The notes under the pieces: model-generated
The model's database searches: none
Told to the model about the DNA's origin: nothing
What the model saw: the letters and a program-made list of their open reading frames with translations, nothing else
Shown here: piece after piece, positions 33,692-46,034 of the stretch
How positions within the stretch are numbered: the first letter of the stretch is position 1
How the letters are laid out: the number at the start of each line of letters is the position of its first letter
Made by a program: the position numbers and the translations under genes
Assembly (NCBI RefSeq): GCF_019175385.1
Contig: NC_083339.1
Span: forward strand, 46,610,074 to 46,674,073
DNA from: Lycium barbarum
Lineage: Eukaryota; Streptophyta; Magnoliopsida; Solanales; Solanaceae
DNA length: 64,000 bases
Reading direction: 5' to 3'

Positions 33692-36600
33692 TGTTATATC
33701 CCGTATTTTCGCGCATTCGGAAAAATTCGAAATAATTTTGATTTGTAAGGAATAAGGTCATATGTGATTTGAATTAATATATGTGTGTGTTGTTAATGAA
33801 AAATATTGATGTGGAAACACAGAGGAAAGCCAAGGGACAAAAATTGAAATTTCGGAAACTTGTTTCATGAATTACAAAGTTTAGCCATCAATTGGGCTCA
33901 AAATAAAAGAGAGAACAAAAGGCCCAAGATGGTAGGGTGGCCGGCCATGGCCTAGAAAGGGAGGCCCATGTGTTTTTTTAAAATTTGGGCATGTGATGAA
34001 TTAATAAAGAGAGGTCATCCTTATTCATTTTCAAGAACCTTCAAGAAGATAAAATGGAGAGCAAGACTTAAGGGGATTTCGGCTAAACCCTTGGAAATTC
34101 AAGATCAATTTTGAGCTATCAAAAATTGATTTCTTCAAGCAAACATGCTAATTGAAAGGCGCTTGTTAACGTGGAAGTGTTGTTAGAAGCGTTAGATTGC
34201 TCATTTTCTCTATCTACCACTTTAGGCAAGTTGAGAAGTTGAAGAGGAAAGGTGAGTTCTAATCTTGTTTTATGTGTTATAAATGGTTTATATGTGTTGT
34301 TGTGTGCTAGAATGGAAGAAATTCATGATAAGAGTCAAGTTGAAGTTGGGTCGTGTGGAAGGTGTTTTGCCGTGTGTGTATGTGATGCTCAAAGTGATGT
34401 ATTAGCTTTAGTTGGCATGTTTTGATTGTTGTAGAGTGAAGGAAAGAATGAAAAATCATCTTTGTGTATGGGTGTGGTGTTGGCCGTATGCCCCCCCTTT
34501 TGTGTAGTTGAGAATGAATAAATCGTCGTTAGTATTTAAGTTGTCGTCGTTGTGGATCCTATGAAGAAAACTGCAAGTTTAACGACTCAAAGTGATGTTG
34601 TGGTGGTTGTGGGTTGATTTGGAAATTAATGTGAATTTTATATAATTTTTGTATTTGTTAGGATTGCATTGTTAATGTGTGGATTAATGGTATAAGTCAT
34701 GAATTTGGAAGGAATGAATGTGTTATAGTTGAGGTTCTCGGGTTTGGGGCAATTTCGGGTGAGCTGGAGTATTATTTTGGATGTTTAAAAAATTGTGTGA
34801 ATTGTTTGAAATGCTCTTGAATGTTGTTGACATGAGTTCGGGCTAGTATTTGAGTGTATAGGCATTGATGTTGGCTTGAAGGTAAGCCATTAAAGTGAAC
34901 GTAGTGAATATTGTTGTATTATGTAGAAAGAGTACTTGATGCTAGAGTGCGTTTTGAATTGGTTATTGATGTTGCTAGATTGGTTGTTGGTGTTATTGTT
35001 GATTTGGCCGAGTTAAATTCTCGGGGTGTTGAATTTATAGGGGAAATGCTGCCGGAATTTCGGTAGACAAATATGAACCTAAATTGAATTGTTAAAAGTT
35101 CACAACTCACATTTGGCACTTATGACCAATTGTAGGTTTTTGGCGAAACGGAGTTTGATTTTGGACAAGCGTAAGGAGCGCGAAAGGTATGTAAGGCTAC
35201 CCCATTCCTTCTTTTGGCATGTCCTAGGTATACTAGGTCGATATCGGAGCCCCGGGGGCAATTCTGTTCATGGAAATCCGAACTTGAAATCGAGTACTAT
35301 TCATTTCATTGAATTGAACCATAAAACTCACATTTTGTTGAAAAGTGATCAAACGTCCGAAACTTTTGTAAATGTAATCAAATCGCTTCGAAACTTCCTT
35401 GGATGATTCTATAGACCTTAATATCCGAGATTCATGTCCGCCACCTCGACTTGATCCGAGGTGGACCCACTATTCCCGAATCCTCCCCTATTGTTCTACT
35501 TGGCTTAAGTCCGTACAATAATTAAAGGAAACTCTTGGTTGTTGTCCCGATTACCAAACGATGGTTGTCTTACTATTCCATTGAGTTCTTAATCTATATT
35601 ATGATATGTACACGCGATCCTATAAATTATATTTGGTCTGCTCCGTAAGATATCCGGGAGTAATTCACTTCTAAAGTGCTAGCTAAAATGTTCCGAGTCT
35701 TCCTATGATTCTGAATTATATTGATAGAAGTATGCCTGACATGATCCACCTTACGACATGATTGAGTAACGAAATAAGTATAAAGAATTTGTGTCGGAAA
35801 GAATATTATGAGTCATAATGTCCCCAACTTTCGTGAAGCATGTTGTAAAGAGGATTTTGTAAGTACGATAACACGAATGATGGTTTCACCGAAGCTTGAC
35901 ATATTACGATACGTACACATGATTTCGAAAGTTTATTTGATTTCATCCATATGAAGTTGACACGATACCTAAAGACCTATTTGATATATTCCTTAGATGT
36001 TAATAAAGAAAATAAGTGATATAATTAATACCTTGAGATGTAGTGGTGTGTGCGTACGAATCTAAGTTGTACTTAATTTGCTCTATACGTCATCCGAAAG
36101 ATAGCTGATACGACTAATACTTCGGTTTTGCAAAGATTGACTTCCGAAACATTTATGGAGCGTTTCGTACTTCCAACGCTCGTAACTTTCGTATGCTAGT
36201 TCCGATTGACCCGAAGCTTGTTTCTGGACCTCCAGATGCCGATAATGTGTTTGCATATAAGTATGTGTGTATCTCGGGTCTTGATTGTGTGCATATGGTT
36301 TCGCTCTACTCTGTTCGTGGAAGCTTTGATTTGGATTTCACTGAGCCCGGGCCGGGATGTGTTCTCGTGTGTACTTCTCTGCATTATTCACCGCGTCCCT
36401 CTCACTTGCGGACCGGGGCACGTATATGTACATGATATGATTACGGGGAGGTGGCCAGGATGACATATGATGACTCCATTCACCGGGTTCCGCAAAAGAG
36501 GGTCGGGGCACGTTATATGCATGCATGATACATGACATTGACATACATGGAATATGATTCACCGCGTCCCTTACCAAGGGCCGGGGCACGTTACATGAAC

Positions 36601-37412
36601 ATTTGATATATGATGTTAATATATATGATTCCATTTACCGCGTCCCTCACAAAGGGCCGGGGCATGTTATTTGACATATACATATAAGATATACGATCCT
36701 GTCATGCACACCCTGAGTCTGGTAGGTAAGCTTTTGGTACACAGGATGATTCACGTATTTATTGTATTTCTTCAGGCCTCCGACATCGACATATAAACAT
36801 GTAGATGACTTGTGTGTGGAAGGTAAGCACTCTAGTGTTTTGGATAGCATACTTTCTTTGGTACCGTTGTTCTGGTTATGTTTCTATTTTCTGTATTCCA
36901 TGCTTTACATACTCAGTACATATTCCGTACTGACCCCCTTTCTTCGGGGGCTGCGCTTCATTCTACGCAGGTACAGACGCTTACTGTGGTGGTCCGCCAG
37001 CCTAGGTACACAGTCTGCTTTTGGGAGTGCTCCTTTGTTCCGGAGCCCACCTTTTTGGTACAGATCCTTCAGTTGTACATATTGTTGTGTTTATGATTCT
37101 TCTGGGGTACGGCGGGGCCCTGTCTCGCCATATGATTCTGTTGTCTGTATTAGGAGCCTGTAGACATGTATGTGGGTTACGGGTCATGTTTGCTCAGAAA
37201 TTCTTACTTGGTTTATGTTTGATTCTCCCCTGCATTACGTTAACATAATCGGGTCACGTGTATGATATAAATAACGGGTTAAAGGATATGTTTATAATTT
37301 GTACGCACGAGGTTCATGAAAAAACATGTAAGTGTAAGAGTGATTCGGTTGGTAAGTATGTACGGGTGCCTATATCGGGCACTAGTCACGGCCACGGGGT
37401 TGGGTCGTGACA
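33692..37412 (+). mobile_element. 3' LTR of element I
   Basis: 3,721 bp; near-identical partner of 27370-31096, from TGTTATATCCC to GGGTCGTGACA, followed by the target duplication GTCTA. Confidence 0.96.
36913..36970 (+). other. Three-hairpin module, 3' LTR of I
   Basis: Same three perfect stems as at 30596-30653. Confidence 0.85.
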
Positions 37413-38749
37413 GTCTACACCCGTGGGTGAATCGGTAATAGCTAGCCGAGTATATAGGAATTGTGTGATTGTGATTTGTGATCGTCGTACCATGATTGAT
37501 TTGAATGCGCTAGAAATGGTAGATTTTGACATTATTATGGGCATGGATTGGTTGGCTTCTTGTTATGCCAATGTTGATTGCCGAATGAAGATGGTTCGTT
37601 TCCTGTTTTCGGGAGAACCACTCTTAGAATGGAAAGGGAATTCGGCATCACCAAAAGGTAGGTTTATTTCCTATCTAAAGGCAAGGAAGATGATCACGAA
37701 AGGGTGTATTTATCACCTCGTGCGAGTTCAAGATGTAGAAGCTGAGTCACCGACTCTTCAGTTAGTTCCGGTAGTGAACGAATTTCCGAAGGTATTCCCG
37801 GAAGAGCTTCCAGGCCTTCCTCCCGAGCGAGAGATAGATTTTTCTATTAATGTGTTTCCAGACACTAAACCTATATCTATTCCTCCCTATAGGATGGCAC
37901 CCGCAGAGTTGAAAGAGTTGAAGGAGCAATTAAAAGACTTGCTTGAAAAAGGCTTCATTAGGCCTAGTTCATCCCCGTGGGGAGCACCCGTATTGTTCGT
38001 CCGGAAGAAGGATGGCTCTTTGAGAATGTGCATTGATTATCGGCAATTGAATAAAGTGACAATTAAGAACAAGTATCCCCTCCCGAGGATTGATGATTTA
38101 TTTGATCAATTGCAAGGTGTCAAATGGTTTTCAAAGATTGATTTGAGGTCCGGGTATCACCAAGTAAGAGTTAGGGAGAAAGATATCCCTAAGACAGCTT
38201 TCAGAACAAGATATGGCCATTTCGAGTTCCGAGTAATGTCGTTTGGGCTAACTAATGCACCGGCAGTGTTTATGGACTTATTGAACAATGTATTCAGGAC
38301 CTTTCTGGATTTATTCGTGATTGTATTCATCGATGATATCCTAGTGTATTCTAGATCTGAGGCAGAACATGCGGATCACTTGCGTGTTGTCCTTGGAGTT
38401 CTTCGAACTCGAGAGTTATTCGCGAAGTTTTCCAAATGCGAGTTTTGGTTGAACTCAGTGGCATTTCTAGGCCACATTGTTGCAGCTGACGGTATTCGAG
38501 TGGATAGCCAAAAGATTGAGGCCGTGAAGACCTGGCCAAGACCCACGACCCCTACGGAGGTTCGTAGCTTTTTGGGCTTAGCCGGTTATTACAGAAGATT
38601 TGTTGAGGGTTTCTCTTCTATTTCTGCACCGCTCACCAAGTTGACTCAGAAGTCAACTAAGTTTCAATGGACAGATGCTTGCGAGCGTAGTTTCCAAGAG
38701 TTGAAAGACCGACTGACTTTAGCCCCAGTCTTGACACTTCCAGAGGGAA
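37413..38749 (+). pseudogene. pol: Element F pol: rest of protease and full reverse transcriptase
   Basis: This continues the F reading frame after element I; the flank at 37413 matches the protease of J. Counting from 37423, residues 1-60 are the end of the protease ([13 protein letters not shown]). From about residue 127 ([10 protein letters not shown]) the reverse transcriptase runs on. It shows [21 protein letters not shown], then [10 protein letters not shown] with the first catalytic Asp. The F-I-D-D active-site box (the Y-x-D-D equivalent) lies near residues 302-305, and the tail ends in [11 protein letters not shown]. No stop or frameshift is seen through the RT. Just after L-P-E-G-S the sequence changes to an unrelated LTR, removing RNase H, integrase and chromodomain. 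The RT looks intact but has no promoter-proximal frame, because I lies in between. Confidence 0.94.
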
Positions 38750-39924
38750 GCATAGTTGTAACTTGGTAACATGAATTGCACGCATGTTGGAATGATGTTG
38801 AAATGTTGTTGAATGCCGTATGGGCTATTTTTAATTGAAATTTGATGGACTGATTTGAATTAATATTTTGGTTGTTGTAATCATGGATTATGTGATGATA
38901 ATGAAGGAATTTAATGGTTAGAGTTGGAGTTAAAATTGTTGTGGGTTGTTGTAAGGATTATAGAGATAATAATGTGGTTTACTTGCATTTGAATAGATGA
39001 TGTGGTGTCGTGTGGCTGCTGTTGTATTTCCCTGAAATTTGCTGAAAAAATTGCATGAAATAAGGTGTAAAAAGTGTATATGGGCTGCTTGGTGTGTTGT
39101 AAGTGTTCGTTAGAATTTCGGGCATCGTTATGTTATAGTTGGGGGCTGTTTTGATATGTTGTTGTTCTTGTTGAAATAAAAGAATTGAAGATATGGTTGT
39201 GTCCATATGTTATTGTTGGTATTTCTGTGTCACCAGGAGAGCAGTTGGAAATTCGGATAGGCCTATTTACAGGGGAAATGCTGCCCAAATTACTGTAGAA
39301 TTAAGTGTTAGTTTGGAATAAATTGCCTAGTGCCGATGGCTAATGTGTAATACTCGTTGACGTATTTGTAGACCTTGGGGAGCCCGAGGCGTAGGTTGGA
39401 TTAGCTTGAGTTGAGTTAGTTTGGAGTGCGTACGAGGTATGTAAAGCTCACTCTTTCCTTCTTTTGGCATGTCCTATGTATACTAGGTCAAGACTTGAGC
39501 CTCGGGAACAATTCTGTCCATCGAAACCCGAGTTTGATTTTGAATACTATTCGTTCAATGTAATTGAACTATAATTCTTATGTTTTGTTGGAAAAGTGTC
39601 TAAACATCCATAACTTCCACAAGCGTATTCGGATTGCTTTGAAACCTTCATGGATGACTGCATAAAGTCCAATGTTGTAATTTATATCCGCCACCTCGAC
39701 TTGACCCGAGGTGGGCCCACAAGTTCCGAAACTTCCTTCGTTTGTCTCACTTGAGCTATTCTTGTATGATATAAAAGTAAGTATTCTGATATTCTGGATA
39801 AGCTACTTACCTTCTGTATTTTTCCTGATATACGATTCTTGTGTGATGCATGATTCTGGCATGTGTGACTTATGTTTGGAAAGTAATAAAGTTGGCACTT
39901 GTATTATTGTGTGCACTGTGCGGT

Positions 39925-40112
39925 ATTGACCGCTGGACCCCTGACCGCGGTATGCCGCACTATGTGATGTTGACCGCTGGACCCCTGACCGCGGTATCTG
40001 CGACATTGACCGCTGGACCCCTGACCGCGGTATGTCCGGTTTGGGATGCTAACCGCTGGACACCTGGTCGCGGTATGTGTGATAGTGACCGCTGGACTCT
40101 TGGCCGCGGTAA
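39925..40112 (+). repeat. Five-unit repeat GACCGCTGGACCCCTGACCG
   Basis: Five units with the core GACCGCTGGACCCCTGACCG followed by CGGTAT, the first three nearly identical, spaced 34-45 bp. Equivalent in place to the arrays of the other families. Confidence 0.9.
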
Positions 40113-40327
40113 TTGTGTGTTGATTTTTTGTGTGTATCAGTCGGAAATGTTCCTCAAAGGAAAGCAAAGTATTTTGGAAATTTTGATTGCCGTATTTGTC
40201 TTCCGGAACTTTTTATGTATGATTTGTACGTCAGATGCAACACTTTGGTATTTTGGCTATTGTGCTCACCTTCTGTACATTTTACTTCAGTTATGTCTTC
40301 GTTTACTGTATTTCATGCTTTGCATAC

Positions 40328-40384
40328 TCAGTACATCTTTCATACTGACCCCCTTTCTTCGGGGGCTGCGTTTCATGCCCGCAG
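40328..40384 (+). other. Three-hairpin module, I-like LTR copy
   Basis: TCAGTAC/ATACTGA (one mismatch), CCCCC/GGGGG, CTGCG/CGCAG. Confidence 0.8.
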
Positions 40385-40864
40385 GTACAGATTCACATTT
40401 TGGTGACCCACCGGCGTAGGATTTCCCTTTTGCTGTTCGGAGTGCTCCCTTTGTTCCGGAGCCGACGTTTTGGGTACATATTCTTCTGATATATATGTTT
40501 ATGTTTATTCAGGGCATGGCGGGGCCCTGTCCCGCCATCTGATTCTGTTGTTCCGTACTAGAGGTCTGTAGACATAGACGTGGGAAATGTACAGTTTTGT
40601 TTGGACGCGTTGTGTGAATTGCGTTTGGGCGGCCCATCCGCCGTGGCAGCCCTATCGGCTGCATGTATGTATGCTTTGGTACGTTATGTATAGTATGATA
40701 GCCTTGCCAGCTTCTATGCAGTATATATGGTTGTAGGCACCAGTGTGGAGCCATGTCTGATATTCATTTATATACGAGTCGTCTGTATGCTGAATTTGGT
40801 AAATGAGCGCGTAGAGGAGCCCAGTTCGGGCACTAGTCACGGCCTACGGGGATGGGTTGTGACA

Positions 40865-43409
40865 ATGGGCTCCGAATCAAAAGGAGCACTCTGTAGTAGC
40901 AGAAAGTGTGGCCTACAGTGGAGAATCACGAACCTCTGCACCTGCGGGCATGAAACGCAGCCCCCCGAAGAAAGGGGGGTCAGTACGAAAGATGTACTGA
41001 GTAAAGCATAGAGTATAGAAATCCAAACCATAGCCGACATAAAAGAATACAGGGAGTAAATAACGAGTCAGTACATCAAGGTCCGTACTGCGAATATAAG
41101 TAAATGCAAATAAAAATCATGCATAAGGCTCAGGAACGTGGTCACCACTCCGACGCTGGTGCCACAACACAGCATACTCCAGAAGGTTTCAAATCTCCGA
41201 ACAACCCCGAACATAACATATCATCACAACATATCATATCATCACAGCATGTCATAAGCCATATCACAACATAACTCCATAAACGGAACCCGGCCCTATG
41301 GCGAGGTCTCGGGAATCGTAACACATCATACTGCCGAATATATCATAGTACGCACGATTACAAAACCGGCCCGGGAACCGGCGAACGATATCATGGTAAT
41401 AGGCACGAGCAGAGTAGTGCGGAAACCATATGCATATACCCAATTAACTTCCAAGACTCGACTAATAAATACATATACATATATATATATATCGAGATCA
41501 GGAAGCTTAAAGTAAGTATCGAGTCTTTCGGAATTAGTATACAAAAGATATGAGCCTTTAAATTTATAAAACTCTCGAAAAATACCTTATAAGCCATTTT
41601 CTGAAAATTTAGTATCATTCACATTAAGGAGCTTTCAAATAACTTATGGAGCAAATCGACGGAGCCTTAAATTCATAGACAAAAGTCCTCTTTTTATATC
41701 ATACCAAAAATAGCTCAAGTAAGACAAACGAAGGAAGTCTCGGGACTAGTGGGCCCACCTCGGGTCAAGTCGAGGTGGCTGACATAAATTACAACGTTAG
41801 ACACTATAGAGTCATCCACGAAGGGTTCAAAGCGATTCTATCACGTCTGCACAAGTTATGGATGTTTGAACAGTTTTCCAACAAGACATAAGGTTTATAG
41901 TTCAATTATATTGAATGAATAGTACCCAAACTCAGACTCGAATTTCTATGAGCAGAATAACCTCCGAGGCTCAAATCTCAACCTAGTATATCTAGGACAT
42001 GCCAAAAGAAAGAAAGGGATAGCTTTACATACCTTTAACTCTCCTTACGGTGGCCCAAACTCAAGTACCGTTTGCTCCAGAATCTACATTTGGTCAGAAT
42101 TACCAAATATGAATTTCAAGATTTTAAGAATTCAAGTTTAAATCTATACTTGCCTACCGAAATTTCGGCAGCATCTCCCCTATAAATTCAACATCCCCGA
42201 GTATTTGCTCGGCCATAATATCAACAACAACAACCACAATAATAACAACAATCATAAAAATCACAACAAAACGCATTCTAACATAAATTTTTCTTCCTTT
42301 CTACATAATGTAACACTTCCATTCCAACTTCACACTATCCAACTAATATCAACATTTTCCAAATTCATTAACTAACTCAAGATTACTCAAACATATCTCA
42401 ATAGTATTTCAAACAATATTCAAGGATTCAAGCCATTCCGCCAATTACATATTCCATTCGAAACTTCTATAAATGCAACGAAACTACCAAATCGCATTGT
42501 TTTCTTCCAAGTTCACTAACAACAACCATAATTCACATTTAGAATCTCACTTTCATAATCATATAAAATTTATACTAAAATCATATAATTTCCCATAACC
42601 ACCTACAACCAATTTCAATGCCAACTCAACTCGTTAAACTTTTATTTACTTCATCAATGTCACAACGACACAACTAACAAACTAAATAAAATATAATTCA
42701 CCATCCCATACCCCATACCACACACGGCCACACCCAACTTGCACACCCACACGGCCAAGCACACCCACATCACAATTCCATGGTTTTTCATGCAATACTA
42801 ACCATTATAACACATATATTTCTTCCATAATAAAAGAGATAAAATTCTTACCTTTTTCTTCAAATTTTCTCTTGCCACAAACGTCGTCCTTTCGCTAAAC
42901 TAATTATACCACGTCGTAGAGAATCTTGAACTTAATAAGAATCCAAGAAGAACAAGATTTTTGGAATGAAGATTGAAGGGCTAAATTTTTTTTTTCTTTT
43001 TCCTTGTTATGGCCGAACCCTCTTAGTCTTTGGCTCTCTCTCTCTCTTTTGTTTTGTTGTCTTGAAATGTTCTAGTGAATTCTATACCTTTTGACCCTTT
43101 TTATTTAAATTGCCACATGGAAGAATTCCCATGGGCTTGGGCTTGGCCAATGGCCGGCCACCCCATAGCTCTTGGGCCTCATTTTCTCTTTTTATTTATT
43201 TTGAGCCCAATAATTTATGGATCTTATTTGTAATTTCCGAAACTAATTTCCAAAATTCCAATTTTGCCCTTGGCCTTCTTCCGTACATCCACTTCAAAAA
43301 TTTCCAAGAATATCACACATATTTTAAATAAAGTAAAAACATGATCTCATTTCCTACAAGTCAAGATTATTCCAAATTTTCCAAATGCGCAAAAACACGG
43401 GATATAACA
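40865..43409 (-). mobile_element. I-family LTR fragment, U5 end missing
   Basis: Ends ACGGGATATAACA at 43409, the mirror of the I start TGTTATATCCCG, and matches the LTR at 56481-59375 from about its position 56930 on. The first 450 bases (U5 side) are missing at the junction 40864/40865. To its right is ACTAC, the text found within intact H LTRs at the same point, so it inserted in the H 3' LTR before the deletion. Confidence 0.88.
40942..41000 (-). other. Three-hairpin module, I-family minus copy
   Basis: Stem 2 has grown on both arms to CCCCCC/GGGGGG. The other two stems are TCAGTAC/GTACTGA (loop 8) and CTGCG/CGCAG. Confidence 0.8.
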
Positions 43410-43736
43410 ACTACACACATAACCGCTTTGGACTCTTTAAATCAAATAAGAATAAAATACATAATAAGGGCTTGTAGAATCATTTTTTCATCGTTCTCAA
43501 GGCAAGTAAATCTGTAATCATAAAGAATCTGTAACATAATACATAATGACACATCGACTGGTGGAGCCGCTTACAAGACTGATATTCTATACGCACGACT
43601 CTGTCTGCAAAGTCTCCAACATCGACCAATATACCATAGCATGAATACTCTGACTCGGCAACACTCCAGGAGCAAATGGAGCTTGCCAATTCTGCTGGAA
43701 CATCTTCTATAATGGCTTCTACTCATCTGGGTGTAC

Positions 43737-43794
43737 CTGCGCGGCATGAAACGCAGCCCCCGGAGAAAGGGGGTCAGTACGGAATATGTACTGA
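43737..43794 (-). other. Three-hairpin module, 3' LTR of H
   Basis: All three stems perfect: TCAGTAC/GTACTGA, CCCCC/GGGGG, CTGCG/CGCAG. Confidence 0.8.
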
Positions 43795-43921
43795 GCATGT
43801 AAGGCATGATATACAGTAAAGAGGATCATAACTGATATAAGGAGTACAGAAACAAGTACAATGTTCAGAATACCAGAACTCTTGCCTTTAAAACATAAAT
43901 TTTGCATATCATTATCATATA

Positions 43922-44245
43922 CAGTACCCGGCCCGTTATGGGACTCGGTGGATAAAATCATGTCATCACATTATCATATCATCATGCATGCATATATATA
44001 AATACATATATACTGTACGCGGCCCTCTAGTGAGGGACTCGGTGAATGAAGTCATACCGTACCCGGCCCATCTTGGTACTCGGTGCCATAATCATGTCAT
44101 CACATACATATACCGTACCCGGCCCATCATGGGACTTGGTGCCATAATCATATCATCATATACATATACCTTACCCGTCCCTCTAATGAGGGACTCGGTG
44201 AACAATGCAGTGGAATACGCACGATAACATATCCTGGCCCGGGAC
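43922..44245 (-). repeat. Hairpin repeat array, 3' LTR of H
   Basis: Five units with GTACCCGGCCC...GGGACTCGGTG cores, three of them with a CCCTC/GAGGG or CCCAT/ATGGG stem. Confidence 0.85.
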
Positions 44246-45992
44246 TCAGTGAAAGATGCATTGAGGCATGCACGAGCAGAGTAGTGAGAAATTATATGCA
44301 CATAAATCAATTTTTAAGACTCGATGGATGAGTACAAAAATGACACTTAAAGATCACAAACACGTTTCGAGTCAATCCGGGTTAGTATAAGAAAGTTATG
44401 AACATTTTAGTACAGAAACCTCTACGAACGTTTCAGAAGCTATCTTTGGAAAATCAAAGCAATAGTCATTTCAAGTACCATTCGAATATCGCTATGGATC
44501 AAATCAAAATAGAGCTTTTGGAACCACACACATGTTCAAGACTTAACAAAACAGTTTTCGGAAGTCAAGAACATTAGCCATCCTAGTGGCTCTAAGAATA
44601 GGAGTTTCTTTGAAATCATACATATACTTTGTCTATTTGTTTCACAAGAATCATGCCAAAAGAAGGAAAGGGTAAGCCTTACATACCTGGAAGATGATTC
44701 TCGACTTTCAACTTACTTCCCGTCTTGCAACTCGCGTAAGAATTATTCGTAGCCTCGTACTCTACATATGGAATCATTCATAATATCATTAGGATCATCG
44801 TCGTACGTTCGTCTCGTAACTTTAATTAAAACCCCTTTAAATTCTGCCGAAATTCGGGCAGCATTTCCCCTATTTATATGCCTAGCCCGAAATTCCAATT
44901 CAACAACCAACAACATCAACAACAATACCAATAGTATTAACATCATTTCCAATACCGACGTATGCCATAAAACAGCCCGCGCACTGTTTTCTAAATTTCT
45001 CAACTAACCAAATTTGCGATATAACTATTTAATAATTTTATTTCCTTAAAGAAGCTGAAATTAATACCAATGACATTAATAACAACATCCTCCACATTTT
45101 ACAAGTCAAATACATTTATTACCATCCAAAAGTTTCTTCAAGTTTCATTTCATAATTCACAACACCAACAAACGAATTTATCAGGCTATTCTCTCCGTGC
45201 TAATCCATCGAAACTCTAAATAAACTCGTTAACAATGAAGAGGAACCTTTTTCATACCTTAAGCATGCAGCCACCACGTTATCACTCTTCTTCTTGGTTG
45301 ATTTTTAGCTCAAATTGAAGACAAAGCAGCGTACAACACTTTTCCCTTCATGAACTTTGGGATTCGGGGCTCAGATTTCGATCAAAATTGGTTTTTCTTC
45401 TCCGAGACTCTTTTTCTCTCTCTCCCCAGAATTGTTTGGGCGTTCCTGGTCTTAAAATGAGGAGGAAGGCCGAAATTTGCCATTATAAAGACATGGGTAA
45501 TGGGCCTAACCCGGTTGGGCTCGGATTGGGCCTAGCCCACTGACCTTCTGCCTTAAAACGTCCATATCTCCTTATTCCGATGTCACCTGTGGACCCACAA
45601 CCTATGGTTGGAAATTTAATTCAATTATCTACAACTTCTATTTCTTGGTAATGTTCCAAATTCCAAACTTATAATACCGTTTTTTCCCCTCGAATTCAGA
45701 TCACCCGAAAACGTTACTTAAAAATATTTGTTTGGAGGACTTCCACTTTGATTCGGCTCAAGGGTCCTTCTTGAGTTGTGTTCAACTTCACATATGTGCT
45801 TCATATAACTTGTCATGTGTCCTAAAAAAAATCTCGACGCGTGGGCCCTACCTCAGCTTATGAATAATCCGACGTACAAAAGTACGGAATACAACATTAT
45901 CAACGTGAGTTTAAATTATGTGGCAACAACATGATTTTTAATTTTGAGGAAGCGCGTGTCATGCTCATGCTCTGAAAATGTGGGGTATAACA

Positions 45993-46012
45993 TCCTCCCC
46001 CCCCCCCCTTTA
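45993..46012 (-). other. Polypurine tract, element H
   Basis: On the minus strand AAAGG...GGGAGGA next to the LTR, with a run of about 13 G; same form as in element I. Confidence 0.85.
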
Positions 46013-46014
46013 AA

Positions 46015-46034
46015 AACATTCGTCCTCGAATGTT
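46015..46034 (-). other. Palindrome before the polypurine tract, element H
   Basis: AACATTCG / CGAATGTT around a 4-base loop, matching element I. Confidence 0.85.

Larger units (their letters stand above)
27370..37412 (+). mobile_element. Complete gag-only LTR element I (10,043 bp) nested in F
   Basis: Bounded by TGTTATATCCC at 27370 and GGGTCGTGACA at 37412 with a perfect 5-bp duplication GTCTA (27365-27369 and 37413-37417). Components in order: 5' LTR, PBS, broken gag, protease stub, 5S-like segment, palindrome, polypurine tract, 3' LTR. RT, RNase H and integrase are absent, so it is non-autonomous. The two LTRs (3,727 and 3,721 bp) differ only at scattered positions by eye, which indicates a recent insertion. 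Since its own gag is broken, gag as well as pol probably came from another element. Confidence 0.96.
38750..40864 (+). mobile_element. I-like LTR fragment, 5' end missing
   Basis: Ends GGGTTGTGACA at 40864 like a complete LTR, but starts abruptly at the break in F pol. The middle resembles the I LTRs (a match around 'ccttcttttggcatgtccta' near 39459 with 28890 and 35207), with many differences, so it is a sister family. It holds a five-unit array (39925-40112), the hairpin module (40328-40384) and a perfect 8-bp fourth hairpin ATGGCGGG/CCCGCCAT (40516-40538). Confidence 0.85.
43410..45992 (-). mobile_element. 3' LTR of element H, U5 end truncated
   Basis: Near copy of 50427-53089 lacking about the first 85 bases; ends GTGGGGTATAACA at 45992 against the polypurine tract. 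Contains the hairpin module (43737-43794) and five hairpin repeat units (43922-44245). Confidence 0.9.
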
